23,854 nt of DNA from Synergistales bacterium (GCA_025997935.1 BNVG01000018.1:1-23854); one strand, 5' to 3'; counted from the stretch's first letter, positions 7,419 through 14,162 are shown. Translations and numbers: made by a program. Notes: generated by a model not told the origin, from the sequence alone.

Positions 7419-8114
7419 TCACCTCACGTCCCCGTACATCAGGGCGATTTCCTCCGCGCTGACCCCCCGCCTGTATAACGCGCGCAGGCGCGCCATATCG
7501 AGCATCGTACGCAGGCGTCCGCGCGCGGCGAAGCGCCGAGCCGATGTGATTATGGGGGAGTTTATCCGTATCGGTGAGACGCGCGCGCGTTTCAGGCGCA
7601 GCGAAAACTCGTAATCCTCCATTATGGGCATGTCAGGAAAGCCGCCAGTGAGCCGGAAGAGCGGCGCGCGGATAAAAATTCCCTGGTCGCCGAAAACTAT
7701 ACCGCGCCGCGCCCTGAGGTTCGACATATACGCGCATAGAGTCATAAGGGGGTGCGGGTCGTCAAAGCGCAGTCTGAGACACCCCCACTCCGCGCCGCTC
7801 CTCACGGCGCGCTCGATGAGAAGAGGCGCGTCAGGCTCTATGACGCCGTCGGCGTGCAGAAAGAACAAAACGTCCCCCTCCGCTTCGTCAGCGCCGGCGT
7901 TGCACTGTTTGGCTCTGCCTTTTTGCGCGAAGACGACGCGGGCGTTCAGGAGGGGACGGCGCGACAGCGCGGCCTGCGCCAAAGACACAGTGTCGTCCGC
8001 GCTTCCTCCGTCGATAAGCAAAATTTGAGGCTCGCCGCGCAGTGTGGCGAGCCTCTCAGTTAGAGACAGGATATTTTTTTCTTCATTGTAGAGCGGAACG
8101 ATTATGGAAATCAC
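7419..8114 (-). CDS. Family 2 glycosyltransferase, rSAM/selenodomain-associated type (TIGR04283)
   Basis: A soluble GT-A fold glycosyltransferase of 231 residues. Motifs are VPLYNEE (6-12), DGGSADDT (35-42), GRAKQCNAGADEAEGDVLF with LHAD (metal site, 86-89), and GDQGIFIR followed by GGFPDMPIMEDYEFSLRL with the acceptor-site ED at 166-167. This set is characteristic of TIGR04283 proteins, which occur beside ArsS-like radical SAM enzymes. The open frame runs back to 8312, but that part is a shadow of arsS. The true start is GTG at 8114, which overlaps the arsS stop as GTGA. In known arsenosugar loci such transferases are thought to add or alter the sugar. It is the last gene of the operon and converges with the hydratase gene. 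Confidence 0.88.
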   Translation of the reverse strand: MISIIVPLYNEEKNILSLTERLATLRGEPQILLIDGGSADDTVSLAQAALSRRPLLNARVVFAQKGRAKQCNAGADEAEGDVLFFLHADGVIEPDAPLLIERAVRSGAEWGCLRLRFDDPHPLMTLCAYMSNLRARRGIVFGDQGIFIRAPLFRLTGGFPDMPIMEDYEFSLRLKRARVSPIRINSPIITSARRFAARGRLRTMLDMARLRALYRRGVSAEEIALMYGDVR

Positions 8115-9049
8115 TCTTTTATCGCCCCGCCGCAGCTTGAACCCTGGCCCGCCGTGCAGGCGTAACAGTGCTGACCGAAGCGTATTTTGCGCGCGCCCGT
8201 CGCGGCGGACGGGCTGAAAATCGTCGCGCCCTCTATGGGCAGCCCAGCCGCCTGATTGAAGTCGCAGTCGTAAAGCGAGCCGTCCGGGCCTACCGATATT
8301 TGAGAGCGGCACATCATGCCGACTAAGGTGGCCGGATTGAAGGCGTTGTAGAGCTTTTCGAGATAGCTTTCCATATTTCCGCTTCGCTCTAAAAACTCGC
8401 CGAATCGCCCGAGCGGGTTGTTCGTGATGGTCAAAAGCCCGTTGAACACGACGCCTGAGTCGCGCTCCAGCGCCGCCCTATACTCTTTTTCTATCTGCGC
8501 CTGAGAGGGCGGCAAAAACGCGCCGCCGGGGTTGAACACGAGGTTCAGCGTAAGGCCGCCGCGCCCGTAACCCAAGGCGTTCAGCTTTTGCAGCGCGGCT
8601 ATGGAGCGGCTGAACACGCCGTCCCCCCGCGTTTTGTCCGCGGCCTTCGTGTAATGAGGGAGAGACGCGCATACCTCGACGGCGCGCGAGGCGAAAAACT
8701 CCGGCAGGTCGTCGTAGCCCGGCTCTGTCAGGAGCGTGAGGTTGCTCCGCACGATAAGGCGCGCGCAAAGAGGGCGGGCCTCGCTAACGAGACGCCGAAA
8801 CTCCGGATGCATCTCTGGAGAGCCGCCCGTTATGTCCGCAGTGGCAAACTCGCGCTCCCTCAGAAGCGACAGACAGGCGTCGACCGCGCCCCGCGTCATC
8901 ATCTCGCGTTTTTCGGGCCCCGCGCTTAGGTGACAGTGTTTGCAGGACAGGTTGCAGAGGCGGCCGAGGTTTATCTGTAGCGTCTGTATGTCGCCTGTCT
9001 CCGTCAGCGACTTGTCGGCTATCGCTGAGGCGAACTGTGGGACGGACAT
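8111..9049 (-). CDS. arsS: ArsS-type radical SAM enzyme (arsenosugar biosynthesis family)
   Basis: A radical SAM enzyme of 312 residues. The cluster motif is CNLSCKHC (C32, C36, C39) in the family context LQINLGRLCNLSCKHCHLSAGP, followed by DITGGSPEMHPEFRRLV. A C-terminal Cys-rich part contains MMCRSQ, DCDFNQAAG and the signature CYACTAGQGSSCGGA near the end. Known ArsS proteins use SAM to join a 5'-deoxyadenosyl group to dimethylated arsenic. The open frame extends to 9313, but the real start is ATG at 9049, which overlaps the upstream stop as TGATG and begins just before the conserved core. No ArsM is present in the window, so the methylated substrate is supplied from elsewhere or the substrate differs. 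The ArsS family call is firm; the reaction here is inferred. Confidence 0.88.
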   Translation of the reverse strand: MSVPQFASAIADKSLTETGDIQTLQINLGRLCNLSCKHCHLSAGPEKREMMTRGAVDACLSLLREREFATADITGGSPEMHPEFRRLVSEARPLCARLIVRSNLTLLTEPGYDDLPEFFASRAVEVCASLPHYTKAADKTRGDGVFSRSIAALQKLNALGYGRGGLTLNLVFNPGGAFLPPSQAQIEKEYRAALERDSGVVFNGLLTITNNPLGRFGEFLERSGNMESYLEKLYNAFNPATLVGMMCRSQISVGPDGSLYDCDFNQAAGLPIEGATIFSPSAATGARKIRFGQHCYACTAGQGSSCGGAIKE

Positions 9050-9381
9050 CAGAGGGCCAGCTTTTTGACCACGTTCTTCATCTGGAGACCGTGAGCCAAT
9101 GTCGCGCCCCCGCGTATTGCCGCCGCCACGTGCGTGGCCTCGGTCATCTGCTCCTCCGTGACGCCCTTGGACAGACAGTCCTGCGTGTAAGAGTCTATGC
9201 AGTAGGGGCACTGCACGGCCTCCGCCACGGCCAGAGCTATAATGGCCTTCTCGCGCGCCGTGAGCGCGCCCTCCGCGAACACCGCGCCGTAGTACGCCGT
9301 GAACTTCTCCCATAAAGCCGGAGCCTCTTCGCCCACCGAGCCGAACTTGCTCAGGTCTTTATCTTCATAATAAGTGGCCAT
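9049..9381 (-). CDS. AhpD-like carboxymuconolactone decarboxylase-family protein, arsenosugar-associated
   Basis: A small all-helical protein of 110 residues in the AhpD/carboxymuconolactone decarboxylase superfamily. The redox pair CPYC lies at 58-61 after LTAREKAIIALAVAEAVQ, and a histidine at 84 is in ATHVAAAIRGGA. The usual AhpD histidine after the CxxC is not seen (CPYCIDSYTQ). This matches the arsenosugar-associated peroxidase-like subgroup that sits beside arsS. ATG at 9381 is preceded by GGAGG and overlaps the upstream stop as TAATG; the longer frame to 9654 is a shadow. It may reduce or protect a thiol or arsenical intermediate in the cytoplasm; the reaction is not established. Confidence 0.85.
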   Translation of the reverse strand: MATYYEDKDLSKFGSVGEEAPALWEKFTAYYGAVFAEGALTAREKAIIALAVAEAVQCPYCIDSYTQDCLSKGVTEEQMTEATHVAAAIRGGATLAHGLQMKNVVKKLAL

Positions 9382-9788
9382 TATTTTACCTCCTGTTGAA
9401 TTTTCCCGCGTTTCGTGAAAAACAGCCCGACGATCAAAAACGCGCTCACTGCACAATTTAGCTGTGCAAAGGGCATACGCGGTTGTTTCAGGCCCTCGCG
9501 GATTATCGCCGCCGGAACGGAAGAAAGACGCGCCGCGCCAATCAGGGCGACGGCCAGACCCGCGCAGACTATCAGATTGATGACCGTTCCCTTGAGGCCG
9601 AAAAGCCCCCCGAGCCTCTTCCAAAAAAACAATATAAGCGCGAACGCCGCCCACAGGCCGAAGAAAACAAAGCCCGTATTGAGCATCATCTCGATATAAG
9701 TCACGCGAAAAACGGCCAAGGAGGCGAGCATCGCCCAGAGGGAGCCGTTATAGACGGCCCCCGCTACTCTGAATTTCCTGTCCATCAT
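9381..9788 (-). CDS. Small four-helix membrane protein of unknown function
   Basis: A 135-residue integral membrane protein that I cannot assign to a named family. Four hydrophobic segments lie near residues 12-32, 36-55, 65-87 and 106-124, with a basic C-terminal tail (TKRGKIQQEVK) that is probably cytoplasmic. One cysteine is in helix 3 and one near helix 4; no catalytic motif is visible. The ATG at 9788 overlaps the stop of the YdjY-like gene as ATGA, and its own stop overlaps the AhpD-like start as TAATG. This tight coupling on both sides argues that it is a working part of the ArsS operon, perhaps a membrane anchor or small transporter. Both suggestions are guesses from topology. Confidence 0.7.
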   Translation of the reverse strand: MMDRKFRVAGAVYNGSLWAMLASLAVFRVTYIEMMLNTGFVFFGLWAAFALILFFWKRLGGLFGLKGTVINLIVCAGLAVALIGAARLSSVPAAIIREGLKQPRMPFAQLNCAVSAFLIVGLFFTKRGKIQQEVK

Positions 9789-10411
9789 TCGGCTAAGCGG
9801 AAAATTACCGAGACCCTTGTGCCGTCCGGGGGCAGTACCTTGCTGTCGCCGTAAAACTCCACGACGTTGTTCTGCGTCGTGCCCGTCGGGTAGGAGGCGT
9901 TGCTGGTTATGCCTACGGCGCAGCTGTCAAGGCACAGTACACAGCCGGTGTTGGCCTTGTTGGCCGCCGGGAGGTTGCCGCCAAAGTGGTAGTCGTCAGG
10001 GCGCTCCTCGCTCGCCTTTATTATGTCGGTGAAGGGGTATTCGCGCTCCGCGCCCGCCCAGGTCACGAATACGTTGAGCTTGCTCCCGGCGGGCGTCGCG
10101 CCGCCCGTGGGGCCGGCTTTCATGTCGTCGAGCGTGACGTTGTTGCCGGGGGTAGCGCCTATCTTGAGAAGCGCGTCGTGGAAGGTCTTTTCGCTTGTCA
10201 GGCCGCGAAGCACGGATTTTTCGCCGTTAGAGCCGGTCAAATAAACCACGCCGTGACGCGTCGGGCTGTCGAAGTATTTGCCGTTGACCTCCGCCTGCAT
10301 TATAATCTCATGCTTTTCCTGATTGATGACCAATGGCTCGTCCGCCGCCAAAGCCGCGCCGGAAAGGCCCAAAAGCAAAGCTACAACCGCAAAAACAAAA
10401 AATTTTTTCAT
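9785..10411 (-). CDS. Secreted YdjY-domain-like protein with Cys motif
   Basis: A 208-residue exported protein. A clear signal peptide (MKKFFVFAVVALLLGLSGAALA, cleavage near residue 22) is followed by a domain resembling YdjY: INQEKHEIIMQAEVNGKYF, TRHGVVYLTGSNGEKSVLRGL, and a long C-terminal part with FGGNLPAANKANTGC, CLDSCAVGITSNASY. The three cysteines in GCVLCLDSC are the most likely functional residues, as a redox or metal site. ATG at 10411 has AGGAGG upstream and is preferred over the in-frame start at 10441. A gap of only 26 bases to the upstream TVP38 gene keeps it in the operon. YdjY-like proteins have no settled function, so only the location and fold are claimed. Confidence 0.75.
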   Translation of the reverse strand: MKKFFVFAVVALLLGLSGAALAADEPLVINQEKHEIIMQAEVNGKYFDSPTRHGVVYLTGSNGEKSVLRGLTSEKTFHDALLKIGATPGNNVTLDDMKAGPTGGATPAGSKLNVFVTWAGAEREYPFTDIIKASEERPDDYHFGGNLPAANKANTGCVLCLDSCAVGITSNASYPTGTTQNNVVEFYGDSKVLPPDGTRVSVIFRLAE

Positions 10412-10437
10412 AGATAATTCCTCCTTAGATATAATTT

Positions 10438-11022
10438 TCATAAAAAATACTTTCCCAAAACATCAAAGCCCACCGTAAAGACGGCCACGCCGGGGGCCAG
10501 AAAAACAAACGTATAAATCGTGTAAGGCCAAAAACCTATATCCGTCACGCCGTAAGCGAAGTTCTGCAGGTTGTAGGGGAAGACCGGCAAAAGTCGCGTT
10601 ATGGCTAATAGAACCATGCCGCTTCGCTTCATGTCGTCGAAGAGCAGCTTTTTGAGGCGCGGGCTTCTCTCCAGCATGGGTTTCACGGCGTCCCGCAAAA
10701 AATACCGCCCCACGAGAAACGCCGCCGCCGCGCCGACCGTAGTGGCAAAGAGGCAAAGCGCCGTCCCGAGGAGCGGCCCGAACAACACCCCGGCGAATAG
10801 CGCGAACGTCACGCCCGGCAACGCCAAAACGACGCAAGAGGCAACTGTGACCAAAACGTAAAAAACAGCGGCTTTGAGCTCGTTTTCGGCGACCGTAGTC
10901 CGCAAAAAATCCAGCCCTCCCGAGGCGATGGTCTCCCCCCAGCCGAAACACCTGTTCAGCAGACATATAAACGCGGCCAAGACAAGCAGACAGGCCGGTT
11001 TGAAGTATTTAGAGCGCGTCAT
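10438..11022 (-). CDS. TVP38/TMEM64 family membrane protein (VTT domain), copy 1
   Basis: A 194-residue inner-membrane protein of the DedA/VTT superfamily. The first helix is at about 8-25. The VTT domain covers about 50-190, with the reentrant-loop region LPGVTFALFAGVLFGPLLGTALC and the conserved RLLPVFPYNLQNFAYG. The start ATG at 11022 overlaps the upstream stop as ATGA. Family members have been linked to lipid scrambling, membrane-potential homeostasis and, near mercury or selenium genes, to metal or metalloid uptake. Here it lies directly after the double-CCG protein gene and before the YdjY-like gene. A role in moving a metalloid or lipid-linked product across the membrane is plausible but inferred. 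Confidence 0.88.
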   Translation of the reverse strand: MTRSKYFKPACLLVLAAFICLLNRCFGWGETIASGGLDFLRTTVAENELKAAVFYVLVTVASCVVLALPGVTFALFAGVLFGPLLGTALCLFATTVGAAAAFLVGRYFLRDAVKPMLERSPRLKKLLFDDMKRSGMVLLAITRLLPVFPYNLQNFAYGVTDIGFWPYTIYTFVFLAPGVAVFTVGFDVLGKYFL

Positions 11023-11843
11023 CGCAGAGACGCGATAAACCGCGACGTGCGGAAACGATTGCGCCAGACTCCGCTGTATATCTGAATTGGGGCAGGGTCA
11101 GCGAACAATATCTCAAGCGCGTGAAAACTACGCCGTCCCGCGCTCCTGAAGGAGTCAGCGCAGGAGAAACAATAAGTCAGCATGTCCGGCGCCGGGCTTT
11201 GCGCTACGCACCGCTCCAGTATGCCGCGGGAGGCTTTGGGGTTTGTGACAGCCAGCATACCGGCCTTTCCGCAGCACATAGCCCGCTTGCCCTGCGGAAA
11301 CTCCAAAAACTCAATATGAGCGCGGCGCAGTACGCTCCGCACGGCCTCTTGAAGACTCGCGTCGCCGCGCGCCGGGCACGGGTCGTGCATAGAGAGAGCG
11401 GGTAAAACCAGATCCTGAGTCCTTATCCTGCCTTTGAGCCGGTCGAAATGCTCGTCCAGAACGCGCCATATCGGGACGACCTGAATGCCGGGAACGCAGG
11501 CAAGCGTGGCGGCGCAGTTTGGGCAGACGACTATGACGCGCTTGACCCCTGCTTCCCTGAAACGCCTCGTCAAAACGCGCGCCCGCTTTAAGAAGCTCTC
11601 GCCGCCCAGGGCTTGCGATGGCTTGGCGCAACAGCTCCCGAACAATCCAATGTCCGGGTAAATTTCACGCAGGAAATCATGAACGCGCGCGACAAGCTCA
11701 GGGCCGCGCCCGGCCATGCCGCACCCCGGAAAAAACACGCGCCCCCCAGAACCCGAAGCCGTCCGTTTGTCGAACAGGCGGGACGCGCTCAAAAACTGGT
11801 GAAGCCTGACGCCTAAAAGCCCCGCTTCGCGCTTAAAGTTCAT
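11019..11843 (-). CDS. HdrB-like iron-sulfur protein with two CCG domains
   Basis: A 274-residue cytoplasmic protein with two complete cysteine-rich CCG motifs. The first is C41, C71-C72, C107-x2-C110 (FFPGCGMA, FGSCCAKP, CPNC). The second is C156, C190-C191, C225-x2-C228 (HDPCPARG, CCGKAGM, CFSC). In HdrB and related enzymes such motifs hold unusual [4Fe-4S] clusters that handle disulfides or two-electron thiol chemistry. No ferredoxin-type CxxCxxC motif or membrane segment is present, so electrons must come from a partner. ATG at 11843 overlaps the preceding TVP38 stop as ATGA, and its own stop overlaps the next TVP38 start the same way. A thiol/disulfide or metalloid redox role is likely; the substrate is unknown. 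Confidence 0.85.
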   Translation of the reverse strand: MNFKREAGLLGVRLHQFLSASRLFDKRTASGSGGRVFFPGCGMAGRGPELVARVHDFLREIYPDIGLFGSCCAKPSQALGGESFLKRARVLTRRFREAGVKRVIVVCPNCAATLACVPGIQVVPIWRVLDEHFDRLKGRIRTQDLVLPALSMHDPCPARGDASLQEAVRSVLRRAHIEFLEFPQGKRAMCCGKAGMLAVTNPKASRGILERCVAQSPAPDMLTYCFSCADSFRSAGRRSFHALEILFADPAPIQIYSGVWRNRFRTSRFIASLR

Positions 11844-12580
11844 TCGGCTGTTTTGCCTCGGGCGCTCGCGGCTTTACGCGCCTGGCGCTCATTGTAGACC
11901 TGACGCGCCAGAATGACGAGCACGGACAGCGCGAAGAGAATCAAAAGCCCGCTCACAAGCAGCCCCGCGCCCCCAGTGAGCATTCCGCCGACGTAAGAGT
12001 AGACGATAGTCGCCGGCAGCTGCCCCACGCCCGTGGCCACGAAAAACCCCCAAAAGCCCATAGAGGTAAGCCCCGCCGCGTAGCTCACGAAGTCAAACGA
12101 TATAAAAGGCAGAAGGCGCGCTATTAAAATGCTCTGCGTCCCGTGGCGGTCGAAGAACTCGTCTATATGCTTGAGGCCGGCTTTGCTCGTGAGGCGCTCG
12201 GTCACGTCGCGCCCCAGAAGACGGGCGATATAAAAACACACCGCCGCCCCCGCCATCGCGCTCGTCCACGACAAAATAGCGCCCTGCCACCAGCCGAAAA
12301 GGTTGGCGTTTGCAAACGTTATAAGAAACGCCGGAAGCGGCGCGGCGACGGACTGAAAAATCATCAGCCCAAACGAAACGACCGCCGCCATTTCCCCGTA
12401 CTGCGCCACGAACTCCCTCATCACGGTAAAGTCTCCCGTGGCGAACGGCGCGGCGATTTTCTTCAAAAAATCGGCGTATGGCGGAAACACGAAGTAAGCG
12501 GCTACAGCCGCGACTATAGCGACTATGACGACAGCCCTCGCCGCCGTCAAAACTTTTTTACTGGAATCATTGACTGGCAT
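11840..12580 (-). CDS. TVP38/TMEM64 family membrane protein (VTT domain), copy 2
   Basis: First gene of the ArsS operon, 246 residues. It has an N-terminal helix (about 12-32), a VTT domain (about 65-215) with APLPAFLITFANANLFGWWQGAILSW and the conserved ARLLPFISFDFVSYAAGLTSMGFW, and a basic C-terminal tail. It differs clearly from copy 1, so the two are not a recent duplication. The ATG at 12580 has GGGAGA about eight bases upstream. A 235-base leader separates it from the predicted promoter. Having two VTT proteins around one CCG protein suggests a membrane transport or redox relay unit, though each could work alone. Confidence 0.88.
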   Translation of the reverse strand: MPVNDSSKKVLTAARAVVIVAIVAAVAAYFVFPPYADFLKKIAAPFATGDFTVMREFVAQYGEMAAVVSFGLMIFQSVAAPLPAFLITFANANLFGWWQGAILSWTSAMAGAAVCFYIARLLGRDVTERLTSKAGLKHIDEFFDRHGTQSILIARLLPFISFDFVSYAAGLTSMGFWGFFVATGVGQLPATIVYSYVGGMLTGGAGLLVSGLLILFALSVLVILARQVYNERQARKAASARGKTAE

Positions 12581-12715
12581 CGCACTCTCCCGTGTTCAAA
12601 AAGCCCAAGACAAATCAGGGCGACAAAACCCCCTGCACGGCAAAAGCGGAATGGACAGAGCCGAACTTCGGCTATACTTTTAAGGCCGACGGCAAAGGCT
12701 CTCTCCCCGCCGCGC

Positions 12716-12790
12716 AAAAAATGCACACCGTGCATTCACGCGCTCACAGCGTCAGAAAAGAGCGTAAATCATGCCATACAGCCTCCTTTT
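12716..12790 (-). promoter_or_regulatory. Candidate leader frame and attenuator-like hairpin in the operon leader
   Basis: Reading the minus strand, AAAAGGAGG near 12788-12780 is a strong ribosome site followed by ATGGCATGA. The ATG at 12772 opens a six-codon frame (MIYALF, stop at 12754-12752). Downstream, ATGCAC-GGT-GTGCAT (12735-12721, seven pairs when extended by one) is followed by T residues to 12716. This resembles a weak intrinsic terminator. The arrangement could be an attenuator, but the frame has no obvious sensing codons, so it may be chance. Confidence 0.35.
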
Positions 12791-12821
12791 GAAAGGTATA
12801 TTCTGAGATTATGATATATGT

Positions 12822-12851
12822 ATTATAGAGGTTCGGGCGGTAAAAAAGCAA
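12822..12851 (-). promoter_or_regulatory. Predicted promoter of the ArsS-type operon
   Basis: A perfect TATAAT at 12827-12822 on the minus strand with TTGCTT 18 bases upstream (12851-12846). Transcription would start near 12815, leaving a leader of about 235 bases before the first gene. The -10 is strong; the -35 matches only partly. Confidence 0.5.
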
Positions 12852-12879
12852 GCGACCGGCGCGGATAGAAAGCGAAACA

Positions 12880-12942
12880 TGATATAATCAGCGCAACATT
12901 ACAGATGTAAAAATTACAAAAGTGATTTATATTTAATCTGTA
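12880..12942 (+). promoter_or_regulatory. Rubrerythrin promoter and candidate operators
   Basis: An extended -10 element TGATATAAT (12880-12888) would start transcription near 12895; no good -35 is seen, as is common for this promoter type. Just downstream is the perfect palindrome TGTAA-AAA-TTACA (12906-12918), inside a wider inverted repeat TACAGAT/ATCTGTA (12900-12906 and 12936-12942). These could bind a redox-responsive repressor over the start of the transcript. The sites do not match the PerR box I know. Confidence 0.5.
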
Positions 12943-12977
12943 CTGAATTTATGTTTTGTATAGGGAGGGGATCAAGT

Positions 12978-13517
12978 ATGAAAAAATTTGTTTGTACTAT
13001 CTGTGGTTATGTGCATGAAGGAGACGAGCCGCCGGCAAACTGCCCGACTTGCAAGGCTCCGGCGTCGAAGTTCGAGGAGCAGAAAGCCGGGCTTGCCTGG
13101 GCCGACGAACATCGTATCGGCGTCGCCAAGGACGTCGACAAAGAGGTTCTCGATGGGCTTCGCGCCAACTTCACCGGAGAATGCACCGAGGTCGGTATGT
13201 ACCTCGCCATGAGCCGTCAGGCCGACCGCGAGGGCTATCCTGAAATAGCCGAAGCCTACAAGCGCTACGCGTTTGAAGAGGCCGATCACGCCTCCAGATT
13301 TGCCGAGCTTCTCGGCGAGGTAGTCCACGCCGACACGAAGAAGAACCTCGAGCTCCGCATGGAGGCCGAACACGGCGCCACCGCCGGCAAGAAGAAATTA
13401 GCGACCCGCGCTAAAGAACTCGGCTACGACGCCATTCACGACACAGTTCATGAGATGTGCAAGGACGAGGCGCGTCACGGTTGCGGTTTCCAGGGTTTGC
13501 TGAAGCGTTATTTTTAA
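12978..13517 (+). CDS. Reverse-type rubrerythrin (N-terminal rubredoxin domain)
   Basis: A peroxide-detoxifying diiron protein of 179 residues. The rubredoxin iron site comes first (CTIC at 6-9 and CPTC at 22-25, with [12 protein letters not shown] between), and the ferritin-like four-helix domain follows. The diiron ligands sit in [47 protein letters not shown] and DEARHGCGF. This order is the reverse of classical rubrerythrin and is typical of anaerobes, where the enzyme reduces hydrogen peroxide or oxygen with electrons from NADH via a partner. The start at 12978 is set by GGGAGGGG seven bases upstream; the open frame from 12951 has no site. The gene stands alone with its own promoter and terminator and is divergent from the ArsS operon. 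Confidence 0.93.
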   Translation: MKKFVCTICGYVHEGDEPPANCPTCKAPASKFEEQKAGLAWADEHRIGVAKDVDKEVLDGLRANFTGECTEVGMYLAMSRQADREGYPEIAEAYKRYAFEEADHASRFAELLGEVVHADTKKNLELRMEAEHGATAGKKKLATRAKELGYDAIHDTVHEMCKDEARHGCGFQGLLKRYF

Positions 13518-13534
13518 GAAAACCATTTTCCGAA

Positions 13535-13578
13535 AAAACCGGCAAAAGACGTTGAATACAGCGTCTTTTGCCGGTTTT
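13535..13578. terminator. Bidirectional intrinsic terminator
   Basis: A perfect 17-pair stem (13535-13551 with 13562-13578) and a 10-base loop. On the plus strand it is followed by TTTTGTTT, ending the rubrerythrin transcript. On the minus strand the end reads CCGGTTTTTT, ending the kor-Nudix transcript 17 bases after its stop. Confidence 0.9.
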
Positions 13579-13594
13579 GTTTATTATTTGCGTA

Positions 13595-14152
13595 TTATTT
13601 ATTAAACGCCAAAAACCACGACAGCGCGGCGAACGTCTTGCTGTCTTTTATTACGCCCGCGCCGAGCGAGGTTTCCTTTCCTGACAGGAGGGCGGGCAGT
13701 TCACTTATTGGGACGGCGACAGTTCTGACGTTCTCGTCGTCGTCCTGCGGCAACGGAGCGTCCTCTAAATCCCGCGCCAGAAAAATAGTCAGCGCCTCTG
13801 TGCAAAAGCCGGGGGAGGAGTAAATTTTCCCAATTTCAATCAAGGAGCCGGGCCTAAGCCCAAGCTCTTCGCGCGCCTCGCGCACGGCGGCGTCAGAAGG
13901 GCTTTCGCCCCGCTCTATAAGCCCCGCGCATATCTCAATTGTCTCCTCCATTATGGCGTAGCGAAACTGACGAACCAAGAGCAAGTTACCGCCTGACATA
14001 GCGAGAACGCCCACCGCGTCTTTGTGCTCGATAACCTCGCGTATAGATGTTCCGCCGCTTGGCAACCCGACTTTATCGACGCGCAGACTGAGTATACGCC
14101 CCTCGTAAACTCGCTCGCCGGAGATGAAGCTCTCGCGTCCCGATTCGCCCAT
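13595..14152 (-). CDS. Nudix hydrolase, ADP-ribose pyrophosphatase type
   Basis: A 185-residue Nudix enzyme. The complete Nudix box is G-L-I-E-R-G-E with REAREELGL, fitting G-x5-E-x7-R-E-U-x-E-E-x-G-U at about residues 77-99. The following GKIYSSPGFCTEAL contains the SSPG..(T/S)E feature of ADP-ribose pyrophosphatases, so cleavage of ADP-ribose to AMP and ribose phosphate is the best guess. The ATG at 14152 lies ten bases after the gamma-subunit stop, with only a weak ribosome site, so translation may depend on coupling. As the last gene of the kor operon it shares that promoter. Why it is linked to ferredoxin oxidoreductase is not clear from the sequence. Confidence 0.88.
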   Translation of the reverse strand: MGESGRESFISGERVYEGRILSLRVDKVGLPSGGTSIREVIEHKDAVGVLAMSGGNLLLVRQFRYAIMEETIEICAGLIERGESPSDAAVREAREELGLRPGSLIEIGKIYSSPGFCTEALTIFLARDLEDAPLPQDDDENVRTVAVPISELPALLSGKETSLGAGVIKDSKTFAALSWFLAFNK

Positions 14153-14162
14153 TGCTTTGGCT

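Larger units (their letters stand above)
12581..12977. other. Divergent intergenic region, ArsS-type operon / rubrerythrin
   Basis: About 400 bases without a convincing gene. On the minus strand there is a promoter (TATAAT at 12827-12822), a ribosome site, a short leader frame and a small hairpin before a T-run. On the plus strand there is an extended -10 promoter and two AT-rich inverted repeats before rubrerythrin. Between about 12581 and 12715 I see only small hairpins (for example GCCGA around 12660-12673) and no known riboswitch consensus. Short frames in both directions lack homologues that I recognise. Confidence 0.7.

Noticed and set aside
8111..8190. Selenocysteine read-through at the end of arsS
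   Set aside because: The family includes selenoproteins, but here the signature reads CYACTAGQGSSC without an internal TGA, and the TGA stop lies at the normal end.
8115..8312. N-terminal extension of the glycosyltransferase
   Set aside because: It overlaps the conserved Cys-rich end of arsS and lacks family similarity; GTG at 8114 gives the normal start.
9050..9654. Extensions of ArsS (to 9313) and of the AhpD-like protein (to 9654)
   Set aside because: Both read through the upstream genes in another frame with no similarity; the TGATG and TAATG junctions mark the real starts.
12547..12792. Small frames in the operon leader (62-66 codons on either strand)
   Set aside because: They have no good ribosome sites and no recognisable sequence; the minus frame even runs into the first TVP38 gene in another frame.
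12143..12814. Plus-strand frame of 223 codons opposite the first TVP38 gene
   Set aside because: The sequence is basic, low in hydrophobic residues, has no domain, and is antisense to a gene with a clear VTT domain.
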